From positions 1 to 64,000 of the forward strand of contig CALUQN010000008.1 in the NCBI GenBank assembly GCA_944322945.1: a stretch of 64,000 nucleotides of DNA, written 5' to 3'. Made by a program: the position numbers and the translations under genes. Shown piece by piece: positions 8,291 through 16,823 of the stretch. The notes beneath the pieces were generated by a model. The model was not told the DNA's origin. It saw only the letters and a list, made by a program, of their open reading frames with translations, and searched no databases. How positions within the stretch are numbered: position 1 is the first letter of the stretch; the number at the start of each line of letters is the position of its first letter. The stretch comes from Candidatus Gastranaerophilales bacterium. Lineage in GTDB: Bacteria > Cyanobacteriota > Vampirovibrionia > Gastranaerophilales > Gastranaerophilaceae.

Positions 8291-9595
8291 TTAATAATTA
8301 TCATTTAATGTTCTAAGTTTTTCGGCGGCACTGTCCAGAATGGTCTGTGTCGCTGATTTATTCAGGAGAATTTGCTGAACTGCTGTGTTTACAATTGTAT
8401 TAATTTCTTTTTGATTACGCTGCGTCAGCATAACAGGAGTAATTTTTTTTAGCTGTTTTGCACTTATTACACGGGCTTTTGACATCAGATCATCGTCGTC
8501 ATATTTTTTGTAAAAATCATTTTGAAGGGCTTTTTGATTTACGGCAAGAACATTTGTAAGCTTTCCGAGTTCAAGCTGGTTTTCTTCGTTTGTCAAAAAC
8601 AGAATGAATAAAAGCGCTTCATTTTTATATTGTGCCTTTTGGGGTATAACAAAATTCATCAAAGAAAAGTCATTTTGTCCCAAGTCACCTGTCAATTGCG
8701 GTGCAACATCTGTCCAGGTGTATGTTGTCGGCGCATTTTCTTTAATCATGGTGAGGAAGTTTGCACCGGCTTGAAATAATACAACATTTTCCGACATATA
8801 TTTTTCAAGTGCTTCCCGGTGTGTTTGGGTAACGGATTCTTTTGGAATTAAATTTTTTGCATAAAGCGTTTTGAACATTTCAAACACTTCAACTGATTTT
8901 GGCGAATTGATATTTTGTGTTGTGACGCCGTACTTATTCAGAATTTTAAGCATGGTGTCATTTTCTGTTATATTAGGGAGAAAAACATAGGAGTTTGTAA
9001 CTAAATTTATTTTACCTGCGATATTTGCCGCTTCATTAAAGGTTTTCGGGACTTGCACACCGGATTCCTCCAAAAGCCTTTTGTTGTAAATGGTTACGGC
9101 TGATGTTGCATACCATGGAAGAGAGTATAACTTGCCGTTATATTTTAGAGCTTCAAGAATATCATGGTTAAATTGTCCGGCATTTTCCTCAGGGATTTCC
9201 CATAGAGCGCCTTTTTGCGCAAGCAGAGCCGTGAAATCCGGATTGAGATTAACTACATCAGGGGTTTTGTTACTAAGTACAGAAGCAAGCGTTCGTTTTT
9301 CGCCTTCCGAAAAAGGCACGTCAATCCAATTTATCTTTATTGACGGATTTTGCGTTTCAAATTCTTTTATAACCTTGTTCATATACGGTGCAAAATCGCT
9401 CATCTGGAGTGTCCAGAATGTTACTTCAATCTGTTCTTTTTTAGAATTTTCAGCAATAGAGACATCTTGCGGCTTGTCAGTTCTGCTTTCGGACAGACCT
9501 GATACGGCTTTGTTTAGTGCAAACCAGCCGTAAGCCATTATTATGAGCAATGAAATAGAAGCAATAAAAATATTTTTTACAAATTGACCATGCAC
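8291..9595 (-). CDS. Extracellular solute-binding protein, family 1 (ABC-type)
   Basis: Periplasmic binding-protein fold of the MalE/UgpB type (SBP_bac_1), expected to deliver a sugar-like solute to an ABC importer. Residues 8-25 form a hydrophobic N-terminal segment (IFIASISLLIIMAYGWFAL) without a lipobox Cys or an obvious cleavage site, so it may be membrane-anchored. The body shows typical features: VTFWTLQ after the linker, FETQNPSIKINWIDVPF, PDVVNLNP, LYSLPWYATSAVTIYNKRLLEE. The start is GTG 9595 with GGGGA nine bases upstream. No permease or ATPase gene is adjacent, so the partner transporter must lie elsewhere. The ligand is unknown. Confidence 0.85.
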   Translation of the reverse strand: MHGQFVKNIFIASISLLIIMAYGWFALNKAVSGLSESRTDKPQDVSIAENSKKEQIEVTFWTLQMSDFAPYMNKVIKEFETQNPSIKINWIDVPFSEGEKRTLASVLSNKTPDVVNLNPDFTALLAQKGALWEIPEENAGQFNHDILEALKYNGKLYSLPWYATSAVTIYNKRLLEESGVQVPKTFNEAANIAGKINLVTNSYVFLPNITENDTMLKILNKYGVTTQNINSPKSVEVFEMFKTLYAKNLIPKESVTQTHREALEKYMSENVVLFQAGANFLTMIKENAPTTYTWTDVAPQLTGDLGQNDFSLMNFVIPQKAQYKNEALLFILFLTNEENQLELGKLTNVLAVNQKALQNDFYKKYDDDDLMSKARVISAKQLKKITPVMLTQRNQKEINTIVNTAVQQILLNKSATQTILDSAAEKLRTLNDNY

Positions 9596-9623
9596 GATAA
9601 AATTCCCCGATATTTAGTACTTA

Positions 9624-9632
9624 TGTTACAAT
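9624..9632 (+). promoter_or_regulatory. Extended -10 element 6 nt before the rarA start codon
   Basis: TGT-TACAAT (9624-9632) is followed by six bases and then the ATG of rarA; no Shine-Dalgarno is present. The geometry predicts a transcript that begins at the start codon (leaderless). Confidence 0.5.
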
Positions 9633-9638
9633 TATACT

Positions 9639-10871
9639 ATGAATAATCTTTTTACGGAATTGGAAAATCAAAATAAGCAGGTGCCGCTGGCTGAAATTCT
9701 ACGCCCTAAAACTATTGAGGAATTTTTAGGGCAGAGTAATGTAATTTCGCCCAATAGCCCGATTTTGAATTTGTTAAAGACTAACCGGCTGTTTTCAATG
9801 ATATTCTGGGGGACTCCAGGGTGCGGAAAGACTACTCTTGCAAGACTAATTGCAACTAAAACAAGCGCAAATTTTATTGAAATATCCGCTGTGACCTCAG
9901 GCGTAAAAGAGATTAAAGAGGCTGTCGAAAGTGCCAAAATGGCATTAAGAAGCGGCGTAAAAACAATTTTGTTTATTGATGAAATTCACAGATATTCGAA
10001 AACACAGCAGGATGCGCTCCTGCCGCACCTTGAAAACGGAACGTTATTTTTGATAGGTTCAACAACGGAAAATCCGTCATTTCAGGTTGTACCTGCGCTT
10101 TTATCCAGAGTTCAGGTTGTAAGGCTCAATTCCATTGATGATACAAGTATGGAAACCATTATCAAAAAAGGGTTTGCATATCTTGCAAAAAATTATCTGC
10201 CGATGGACTGCGAAAGCGGTGCTATAGATTTTATTGTAAATTTGGCGCGCGGTGATGCACGATACGCACTTAATGTTGTTGAAAATGCGTATTTTGCAAG
10301 TGATTTAAAAGATAACCGCCGCAATCTTACGGTCAAAATCATTGAAGAGATTTGTCAGAAGCGCAACACAAGATATTCACAGCAGGAACATTACGACTGC
10401 GCGTCCGCATTCCAGAAGAGTTTGAGAGGAAGCGACCCTGATGCGGCGGTTTATTATCTGGCAAAAATGATTGCAGCCGGTGAAGATCCGAGATTTATAG
10501 CCAGAAGATTGATTACCTGCGCAGCTGAAGATGTCGGAAACGCAGACCCTAATGCTCTTAATTTAGCGGTAAATGCCTATAAAGCGGTTGAACTTTTAGG
10601 ACTTCCTGAAGGACGAATTCCGCTTGCTCAAGCTGTAATTTACGTTGCCCGAGCACCAAAATCAAATGAAACAATATGCGCAATTGATGCCGCACTTGCA
10701 GATATTTCCTCAGGTAAAGATTACCCTCCGCCGATGCACCTCAGGGATGCTCATTACAAAGATGCTGAAAAGTACGGGTTTGGTATAGGGTATGTCTATT
10801 CGCACAGCGCGCCTGATGTGTATCAGCAGTTTCTTCCGGATGAACTTGCGGGTAAAAAGTATACCCGCTAA
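9639..10871 (+). CDS. rarA: Replication-associated recombination protein A (AAA+ ATPase)
   Basis: RarA/MgsA, an AAA+ clamp-loader-like ATPase acting at stalled replication forks. Walker A is GTPGCGKTT (residues 58-66) and Walker B ILFIDEIHR (D114, E115). An arginine-finger region follows (SRVQVVRL), then the C-terminal tetramerisation part with the family-typical RGSDPDAAVYYLAKM, GEDPRFIARRL and AAEDVGNADP. Its 410 residues are near the usual length. No ribosome site precedes the ATG; a -10-like element lies six bases upstream (see 9624). It diverges from the solute-binding gene and ends about 200 bases before the next operon. Confidence 0.95.
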   Translation: MNNLFTELENQNKQVPLAEILRPKTIEEFLGQSNVISPNSPILNLLKTNRLFSMIFWGTPGCGKTTLARLIATKTSANFIEISAVTSGVKEIKEAVESAKMALRSGVKTILFIDEIHRYSKTQQDALLPHLENGTLFLIGSTTENPSFQVVPALLSRVQVVRLNSIDDTSMETIIKKGFAYLAKNYLPMDCESGAIDFIVNLARGDARYALNVVENAYFASDLKDNRRNLTVKIIEEICQKRNTRYSQQEHYDCASAFQKSLRGSDPDAAVYYLAKMIAAGEDPRFIARRLITCAAEDVGNADPNALNLAVNAYKAVELLGLPEGRIPLAQAVIYVARAPKSNETICAIDAALADISSGKDYPPPMHLRDAHYKDAEKYGFGIGYVYSHSAPDVYQQFLPDELAGKKYTR

Positions 10872-10937
10872 ATTTGTTTGTTTTTATAAAAATATAAACT
10901 TTTATTACAATGATTTTATAAAATATCGTAAAAAATG

Positions 10938-10966
10938 TTGCAAAGTATTTGAATTTATGTTAAAAT
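10938..10966 (+). promoter_or_regulatory. Sigma70-type promoter for the RGG-like protein/rimM/trmD operon
   Basis: TTGCAA (10938-10943), a 17-base spacer and TAAAAT (10961-10966). Expected start near 10973, leaving an AT-rich 5' leader of about 105 bases before the ATG at 11079. No riboswitch-like structure was recognised in the leader. Confidence 0.6.
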
Positions 10967-11078
10967 GTATATATAAATAGTATTATTGAATTGAATTGAT
11001 TTTATTAAATAGTGGGAATCAGAGATTAAAAAATATTTTTGTTGTTATGAATTTTATTACAATTAAGAGGCTTTTAAT

Positions 11079-12140
11079 ATGTATGTAAACAAATGTACCA
11101 AGTGCGGTCGCGAATTTGAAACTAAAAACCCCAAAAGAGTAATCTGTCCGGATTGTCTGTATCCTGATAAAAAAATGATGATATCGGCTCCAAGCGGTGA
11201 AGGCGGAGATGCTCAAAGTGCGGATTCACAAGCTGCACCGCAGCCGTTAAGAGGATATAGCACGGAAGAACAACCTCAATTCTACAGCAGTTATTCAAGC
11301 GGCGGTGATTCTAACAGAGGCTCATACAGTGCCGGCGGCTACGGTAATAACAGACCGCAGCGTCAGTACAACAATGATGGGTACAGGAGAGATAACCGTC
11401 AGGGCGGATATAACCGCGGCGGTTACAACAATAACAGATATAACAATCAAAACCGCGACAATCGTCAAGGCGGCTATAACAGAGGCGGTTATGGAAACAA
11501 CCGTACTCAGGGCGGATTTAATAAAGGGGGCGGACGTTTTAATAATAATCGTCCAAATAAGTCTCAAAACAACCGCTTTGGTGGAAAACGTCCAGGAAAA
11601 AGCAGAGGTCCGAAACAGCTTTTAGTAAGTAAGGAGCAATTAGAACAAATTGAAAAGCTCTATAAGGCGATGCTTCCGCTGCCTAACCCTGATTGTCATG
11701 AAGTTATCGGTGAAAAAATCGGTCTTGAACCGAGAAAAGTATTCTTCGGAATCAACCTTATAAGACAGAAGATGATGCTTCCGAAATTACCGTTCCCGAA
11801 ACGTAAATTGGCTATCTCACCGGATCAGCTCTTTGCTATCAAAAATCTTTACGAGCCGCTCTTGCCGCTTCCGCCTATCGGATGCCATAAAATTATCGCA
11901 GCACAGCTCAAGATGGATGAATGGCGTGTTCACGTGGGTATCGGCTTAATCCGTTCGCAAATGGGCTTGCAGCGTTGGAATCAGGATAGAGATGACGCGC
12001 CGGCAGAATTTAAAAAAGTCGCACAAGAGTCAAAAGCTGAAGATGCTCCACAGCCTGCAGAAACAGAAGCTACTGCGGAAGAAAAGCCTAAGCGAGGTAG
12101 AAAAGCTAAAAAAGCTGATGAAGAATCTCAGGAATCATGA
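11079..12140 (+). CDS. Zinc-finger, RGG/YNNR low-complexity protein with tandem helical repeats
   Basis: Probable RNA-binding protein of unknown function. The N-terminus carries a four-Cys zinc ribbon (C6, C9, C23, C26: CTKCG...CPDC). Residues ~70-180 are low complexity, rich in Gly, Asn, Arg, Tyr and Gln, with repeated NNRQGGYNRGGY units like eukaryotic RGG boxes. Two related ~55-residue repeats follow, each with LY..xLPLP, a C-H pair and a GI.LIR end (KLYKAMLPLPNPDCHEVIG and NLYEPLLPLPPIGCHKIIA). The C-terminus is a Lys/Glu/Ala tail. AGAGG precedes the ATG. The stop overlaps the rimM start (ATGA), so it is co-translated with the ribosome-assembly and tRNA-methylation genes, which supports a job in RNA or ribosome biology. 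Confidence 0.82.
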   Translation: MYVNKCTKCGREFETKNPKRVICPDCLYPDKKMMISAPSGEGGDAQSADSQAAPQPLRGYSTEEQPQFYSSYSSGGDSNRGSYSAGGYGNNRPQRQYNNDGYRRDNRQGGYNRGGYNNNRYNNQNRDNRQGGYNRGGYGNNRTQGGFNKGGGRFNNNRPNKSQNNRFGGKRPGKSRGPKQLLVSKEQLEQIEKLYKAMLPLPNPDCHEVIGEKIGLEPRKVFFGINLIRQKMMLPKLPFPKRKLAISPDQLFAIKNLYEPLLPLPPIGCHKIIAAQLKMDEWRVHVGIGLIRSQMGLQRWNQDRDDAPAEFKKVAQESKAEDAPQPAETEATAEEKPKRGRKAKKADEESQES

Positions 12141-12652
12141 CAAAATTCATTTCTGTCGGTAAAATTCTAAATTTCCATGGGATTCAAGGGGAAGCAAAAG
12201 TCGGGTATTCGAAAAATCAATATGATTTTTTCAGCTCTTTAAATCAAGTTTTTGTTCTTGTTAACAACGAATACACTCCGTTGAAGATTAAATCGTGCAG
12301 ACAAAACAAGTCGTTTGCTATTGTAAAATTTGAGGGTATAAATTCTATAAACGAGCTTATGCCGTATAAAAATTCACTGCTTTTTGTCCCGGAAGACGTT
12401 ATCCGGGAAGCGCTGGATGAAGATGAATTTTTGATTGATGAACTTGTCGGGCTTTCTGTTTATGACGAAAGCGACAAAAAAATCGGGTTTATAATAGGTG
12501 TGTCAAACAACGGAGCTACAGACCTATTGTCAGTCAAAACAAAATCAAACAAGATTTCGCTTGTACCATTTGTAAAAGCAATTGTCCCTAAGGTCAGTAT
12601 AAAAGATAAAAAAGTTGTGGTAAACAATATTGAGGGATTAATAGAAGAATGA
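12137..12652 (+). CDS. rimM: 16S rRNA processing protein RimM
   Basis: Assembly factor for the 30S subunit head; it binds ribosomal protein S19. The N-terminal RimM barrel begins FISVGKILNFHGIQGEAKV, and the PRC-barrel half carries DELVGLSVYDESDKKIGFIIGV and VPFVKAIVPKVSIKDKKVVV. At 171 residues it is the normal length. It overlaps the preceding gene and trmD by four bases each (ATGA), a tight translational coupling. The rimM-trmD pair is classical, but rpsP, usually just upstream, is replaced here by the zinc-finger/RGG-like gene. Confidence 0.95.
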   Translation: MTKFISVGKILNFHGIQGEAKVGYSKNQYDFFSSLNQVFVLVNNEYTPLKIKSCRQNKSFAIVKFEGINSINELMPYKNSLLFVPEDVIREALDEDEFLIDELVGLSVYDESDKKIGFIIGVSNNGATDLLSVKTKSNKISLVPFVKAIVPKVSIKDKKVVVNNIEGLIEE

Positions 12653-13359
12653 TTTTTGACGTAATGACATTATTCCCTGAAATGATAGAACAGGCGTGCA
12701 ATTACAGCATTTTGAAACGCGCATTGGAAAATGATATTATAACGGTAAAAACAACCAATCCGAGAGATTTTACCCTGGATAAACACAAAAAAGTAGACGA
12801 CACACCCTATGGCGGCGGGGCGGGAATGGTTTTGATGCCTCAGCCCTATGTTGATGCGTACAATTCTATAGAAAAGCTTGAAAAATCTGTCACAATAATG
12901 CTTTCCCCGCAGGGTGAACCTTTGACAGACGGGATTGTGAATGAACTTGCGAAATACGAACAAATTGTTATGTTATGCGGACACTATGAGGGATTTGATG
13001 AAAGAATCCGCGAAATTATAAAGCCCCGTGAAATATCCATCGGGGATTTTGTTTTGACAGGCGGGGAACTTCCTGCACTATGCGTTATAGACGCAGTCAG
13101 CAGAAAAATTGAGGGCACTTTAGGTAAAATTGAATCAGCAAACGATGACAGTTTTGCTGACGGTTTGCTAGAGTATCCGCAGTACACAAAGCCCAGAGAA
13201 TTTATGGGGCTTAAAGTTCCGGAAGTCCTTTTGAATGGAAACCACAAGGATATTGCGGAATTTCGCCAAAACTGCAGAGTTGAAAGAACAAAAGTAAAAC
13301 GCCCTGACTTATACGAAAAATATATGGAGTTCAACAAAAGAGTTAATAAAAAAGGTTAA
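12649..13359 (+). CDS. trmD: tRNA (guanine-N1)-methyltransferase TrmD
   Basis: Makes m1G37 in tRNAs from S-adenosylmethionine, preventing frameshifts. The SPOUT knot motifs are all visible: DDTPYGGGAGMV, LCGHYEGFDERI, ISIGDFVLTGGELPA and LEYPQYTKP, with a C-terminal tRNA-binding helix region. At 236 residues the length is normal. It starts inside the rimM stop codon. rplS does not follow; the operon ends at a weak hairpin. Confidence 0.97.
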   Translation: MIFDVMTLFPEMIEQACNYSILKRALENDIITVKTTNPRDFTLDKHKKVDDTPYGGGAGMVLMPQPYVDAYNSIEKLEKSVTIMLSPQGEPLTDGIVNELAKYEQIVMLCGHYEGFDERIREIIKPREISIGDFVLTGGELPALCVIDAVSRKIEGTLGKIESANDDSFADGLLEYPQYTKPREFMGLKVPEVLLNGNHKDIAEFRQNCRVERTKVKRPDLYEKYMEFNKRVNKKG

Positions 13360-13376
13360 TTTTTATTAACTTTTTA
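13346..13376 (+). terminator. AT-rich hairpin terminator after trmD
   Basis: AAAAAGG-TTAA and TTAAC-TTTTT pair across a short loop right at the trmD stop codon, ending in a T run. One bulged G; all-AT stem, so moderate to weak. Confidence 0.4.
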
Positions 13377-13440
13377 ATAAAAATTGTCAATTTTATTTTT
13401 GACGTGACTTGTTAGAATAGTAACCGGAGGCTCGTACAAA

Positions 13441-13713
13441 GTGCAAATAAATCGTGTAAGTTCATATACCCCAAACTTCCAAGCCAGATATCAGATAGAC
13501 ACATCCTCGGCAGAATCCCGCACACAGGTGTTTACACTCGGAATGCTGATGAGTAATTTCTGGATTGATAATGCCCGCTATACTTTCACCAGAATCCGTG
13601 ACACAAATGTTTTTGATACTGTTGAAATTAATACCAAAGATAACCGCGGACATATTATTGAAACTATTCTGAAAAACGCAAATATAAAATTCAAAAAATT
13701 AAGCGATTACTAG
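13441..13713 (+). CDS. Small hypothetical protein with N-terminal PNFQA box (90 aa)
   Basis: Unknown function. It starts with GTG 13441, with GGAGG ten bases upstream. The N-terminus MQINRVSSYTPNFQARY carries the short start-box plus F-x-A motif also seen in the proteins at 26473, 28905, 37284 and 53903. The remainder is a small alpha/beta-like domain (FTRIRDTNVFDTVEINTKD...IIETILKNANIKFKKL). No signal peptide or membrane helix. It ends four bases into the convergent mnmG gene. Confidence 0.72.
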   Translation: MQINRVSSYTPNFQARYQIDTSSAESRTQVFTLGMLMSNFWIDNARYTFTRIRDTNVFDTVEINTKDNRGHIIETILKNANIKFKKLSDY

Positions 13714-15602
13714 GAAAGTACTTTCCTTGCAATTTCATTGCGTTCCAAAAGCACCATTAACACTGAAATATCAGCCGGTTTAACCCCGCCTATTCTGGCA
13801 GCTTGCGCAAGTGTCTTAGGTCTGATTTTGTTTAACTTTTCTTTTGTTTCTGATGAAATATGGTCAAGTTTCATATAATCAATATCATCCGGAATTTTAA
13901 ATTTGTCGAGTTTGCCGGACTGTTCTACCTGGAATTCTTGACGTTTGAGGTATCCGTCGTATTTAATCAGAACTTCAACCTGTTCGTAGACATCACGCGG
14001 AATATTCAAAGAATTTGTTTCGGAGTCAACTTCTTTTAGAATTTTATAAGAAACATTCGGGCGTTTGAGTATTTCGCCAAGTTTCATCCCGCGTTCAATA
14101 TGCTCGCCGTATTTTGCAAGAACTGCATTAACCTCATCAGTTGCAGGCAGTTTTGTTTCCATCAATCTTTGTTTTTCTTTTTCGATTAACTCTTGTTTAT
14201 CTTTAAATATTTGATACTGCGTATCATCAATCAAGCCAATCTTGTGACCGGTCGGGGTCAGTCTTGTATCAGCATTATCCTGCCGCAGCAGCAGGCGGTA
14301 TTCAGAGCGGGATGTCAGCATTCTGTAGGGGTCATCAATATCTTTTGTAACCAAATCATCAATCAGTGTTCCGATATAGGAAGAACTTCTTGAAAGCTCC
14401 AGCATTTCGGAGTTATTCATATAATTATAAGCGTTAATACCAGCAATCAAACCTTGGGCGGCAGCTTCCTCATAGCCGCTGGTGCCGTTAATCTGACCGC
14501 CGAAGAACAGCCCCTTAATCTGTTTTGACATCAGCGAATGCAGAGTTTGAACAGCCGGAACATAATCATATTCAACGGCATAAGCAGGTTTTATGATATG
14601 AGCGTGCTCAAGCCCGGGCATCGTGCGGAGCATTTGAGTGTAAACATCAGCAGGCAGGCTGGAGGAAAATCCCTGAATATAGACTTCATACGTTCCTAAG
14701 CCTTCCGGTTCTATAAAAATATGATGAGAAGGATTTTCGCTGAATCTTACAACCTTATCTTCAATAGACGGGCAGTAACGCGGTCCGACACCGTGGATTA
14801 AGCCTCTGTACATCGGTGATTTATCGAGGTTTGCCCGTATAATTTTGTGTGTTTCTTCGGTTGTCCTTGTAAGATAACACGGATATTGCGGTCTTATAGG
14901 ACGATTAGGTTTGAATGAATAAAAGTTTAATTCTTCATCACCCGGCTGAATTGTCATTTTAGAATAATCAATTGTGCGTTTATCAACACGGCAGGGGGTG
15001 CCGGTTTTTAATTTTTTTGTTTGGACTCCCAGTTTATGAAGAGAATCAGAAAGCCCGCAGGCGGCTTTTTCACCCAGCCTGCCTGCGCTGTAAGAACGTA
15101 ATCCGACAAATATTCTGCCTTCCAGTGATGTACCGGTTGTAAGAATTACGGTTCTTGCGGAATACTCAATGCCGAATTCATCGACAGCACCTGTGATTTC
15201 TCCGTTTTCAGCTTTTAATTCAGTTATACAGCATTGTTTCAGATAAATATTATCTGTATTTTCGATAATATTACGCATATAATCCATATACTGTTTTTTG
15301 TCGGATTGTGCACGCAGCGCGCGAACAGCAGGTCCTTTTGAGGAGTTTAACATTTTCATTTGAATATAAGTTGCGTCGGCAGCTTCTCCCATAACCCCGC
15401 CGAGCGCGTCAATTTCTCTGACAAGGGTTGATTTTGCAGGGCCGCCGATTGCCGGATTGCACGGCATCAGCGCAATGTTATCAACATTAAGTGTGCACAA
15501 AAGCACCTTTGCACCCAGTCTTGCGCAGGCAATCGCAGCCTCGCACCCAGCGTGGCCTGCTCCGACTACTATACAATCAAATTTGTTGTTCACATAATCC
15601 AT
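13710..15602 (-). CDS. mnmG: tRNA 5-carboxymethylaminomethyl-uridine modification protein MnmG (GidA)
   Basis: FAD-dependent subunit of MnmE-MnmG, which modifies U34 of tRNAs. The N-terminal dinucleotide fold is GAGHAGCEAA (residues 15-24), followed by MPCNPAIGGPAKSTLVREID, then GTSLEGRIFVG, the GTPCR motif and the late YEEAAAQGLIAGINA flavin motif. 630 residues, normal. The start is ATG 15602; there is no Shine-Dalgarno, but a TATAAT ends six bases upstream, matching the proB promoter layout on the other strand. The 3' end overlaps the 90-residue gene tail-to-tail. Confidence 0.97.
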   Translation of the reverse strand: MDYVNNKFDCIVVGAGHAGCEAAIACARLGAKVLLCTLNVDNIALMPCNPAIGGPAKSTLVREIDALGGVMGEAADATYIQMKMLNSSKGPAVRALRAQSDKKQYMDYMRNIIENTDNIYLKQCCITELKAENGEITGAVDEFGIEYSARTVILTTGTSLEGRIFVGLRSYSAGRLGEKAACGLSDSLHKLGVQTKKLKTGTPCRVDKRTIDYSKMTIQPGDEELNFYSFKPNRPIRPQYPCYLTRTTEETHKIIRANLDKSPMYRGLIHGVGPRYCPSIEDKVVRFSENPSHHIFIEPEGLGTYEVYIQGFSSSLPADVYTQMLRTMPGLEHAHIIKPAYAVEYDYVPAVQTLHSLMSKQIKGLFFGGQINGTSGYEEAAAQGLIAGINAYNYMNNSEMLELSRSSSYIGTLIDDLVTKDIDDPYRMLTSRSEYRLLLRQDNADTRLTPTGHKIGLIDDTQYQIFKDKQELIEKEKQRLMETKLPATDEVNAVLAKYGEHIERGMKLGEILKRPNVSYKILKEVDSETNSLNIPRDVYEQVEVLIKYDGYLKRQEFQVEQSGKLDKFKIPDDIDYMKLDHISSETKEKLNKIRPKTLAQAARIGGVKPADISVLMVLLERNEIARKVLS

Positions 15603-15608
15603 AATTTT

Positions 15609-15614
15609 ATTATA
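15609..15614 (-). promoter_or_regulatory. -10 element 6 nt before the mnmG start codon
   Basis: TATAAT on the minus strand, followed by AAAATT and then the mnmG ATG. No ribosome site lies between, so a leaderless mRNA is predicted. Confidence 0.5.
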
Positions 15615-15655
15615 TTACAAAGGAATTTTTACTGTACATTTGTCTTTGCTGTTTA

Positions 15656-15664
15656 TGTTATAAT
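15656..15664 (+). promoter_or_regulatory. Extended -10 element 6 nt before the proB start codon
   Basis: TGT-TATAAT is followed by CAAATT and then the proB ATG at 15671. No Shine-Dalgarno is present. Same spacing as at mnmG and rarA. Confidence 0.55.
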
Positions 15665-15670
15665 CAAATT

Positions 15671-16810
15671 ATGGATAGGAAAACTTTTACAGACGTTAAA
15701 CGTATTGTCATAAAATTAGGAACAAATGTAATCAGAGCCGATGACGGCTCTATGTCGCTTCCAAGGATATTTTCATTTATTGAAAATATATCAGCACTTG
15801 TTAAAGCGGGAAAAGAGGTCATCGTCATAACATCCGGCGCAGTCGGTATGGGAAAAAAGAAATTAGGTCTTGAAAGCACAACCGGTACCGCGCTCAAACA
15901 GGCGTGTGCTGCAATCGGGCAGTCAAAACTTATGGCGATTTACGAAAGCGGATTTGATTCCTACGGGCTTGTTGCCGCACAAATTCTTTTGACAGAAGAC
16001 GATTTTTCTATCAGAACTCGCTACCTGAGCCTTAGAACAACAATGAACAAACTCCTGGAACTCGGTGTAACACCGATTATCAACCAGAATGACACAGTAT
16101 CAACCATTGAAATAGCACCGCGCTATGCGGATATGCAGGTTTGTTTTTCTGATAATGACAAGCTTTCTGCACTTGTGGCAAGCGAGCTGGATGCGGATTT
16201 ACTGATAATCCTCTCGGATGTTGACGGACTTTACGACAAAAATCCAAAGGAAAATCCTGATGCAAAAATTATTAACAAGGTAGATGAAGTCACTGAAGAA
16301 ATTCTTGCACTCGGTTCCGGCGCATCAGAAGGCGGCAGGGGCGGTATGATTACAAAACTGAAAGCAGCCCAGATGGTTACAAGATACGGCGGAAGAGTTC
16401 TCATTGCAAACGGAAAAGTTCCTTATATAATCAAAAAAATCTTTGACGGAGAGGAATACGGCACAATGTTTCTGCCGCAGCACGAATCACTCTCAGATAA
16501 AAAACGATGGATTGGCTATGCGACAAATATTATCGGAAAAATTGTCGTCAATGACGGGGCTAAAAAAGCACTCCTCAATCAAAAAAGTCTTCTTCCGATT
16601 GGCGTTGTCGGTGTAGTTAACGAGTTTAACAAAGGTGATGTTGTTTCCATCGTTGATGAAAACGGAGGAGAATTTGCCCGCGGAATAGTAAATTACAGTT
16701 CGGAATCCTGCAAAAAAGTGAGCGGCGCCCACTCTGACGATTTACTCAAAATCCTCGGGTTCAAAAATTATGACGCTATTATTACCCGCGATAATATTAC
16801 GGTGCTCTAG
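15671..16810 (+). CDS. proB: Glutamate 5-kinase
   Basis: First step of proline synthesis: ATP-dependent phosphorylation of glutamate. Amino-acid-kinase domain with IVIKLGTNVI (residues ~11-20), VIVITSGAVGMGKKKLGL, INQNDTVS and LSDVDGLYDKNP. A C-terminal PUA domain follows from about residue 280 (GIVGVVNEF-like GDVVSIVD). At 379 residues this is the full ProB-PUA form. It starts leaderless-style after an extended -10, diverges from mnmG by 68 bases and is followed by proA after 13 bases. Confidence 0.97.
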   Translation: MDRKTFTDVKRIVIKLGTNVIRADDGSMSLPRIFSFIENISALVKAGKEVIVITSGAVGMGKKKLGLESTTGTALKQACAAIGQSKLMAIYESGFDSYGLVAAQILLTEDDFSIRTRYLSLRTTMNKLLELGVTPIINQNDTVSTIEIAPRYADMQVCFSDNDKLSALVASELDADLLIILSDVDGLYDKNPKENPDAKIINKVDEVTEEILALGSGASEGGRGGMITKLKAAQMVTRYGGRVLIANGKVPYIIKKIFDGEEYGTMFLPQHESLSDKKRWIGYATNIIGKIVVNDGAKKALLNQKSLLPIGVVGVVNEFNKGDVVSIVDENGGEFARGIVNYSSESCKKVSGAHSDDLLKILGFKNYDAIITRDNITVL

Positions 16811-16823
16811 GGGAGGTTGTTTT

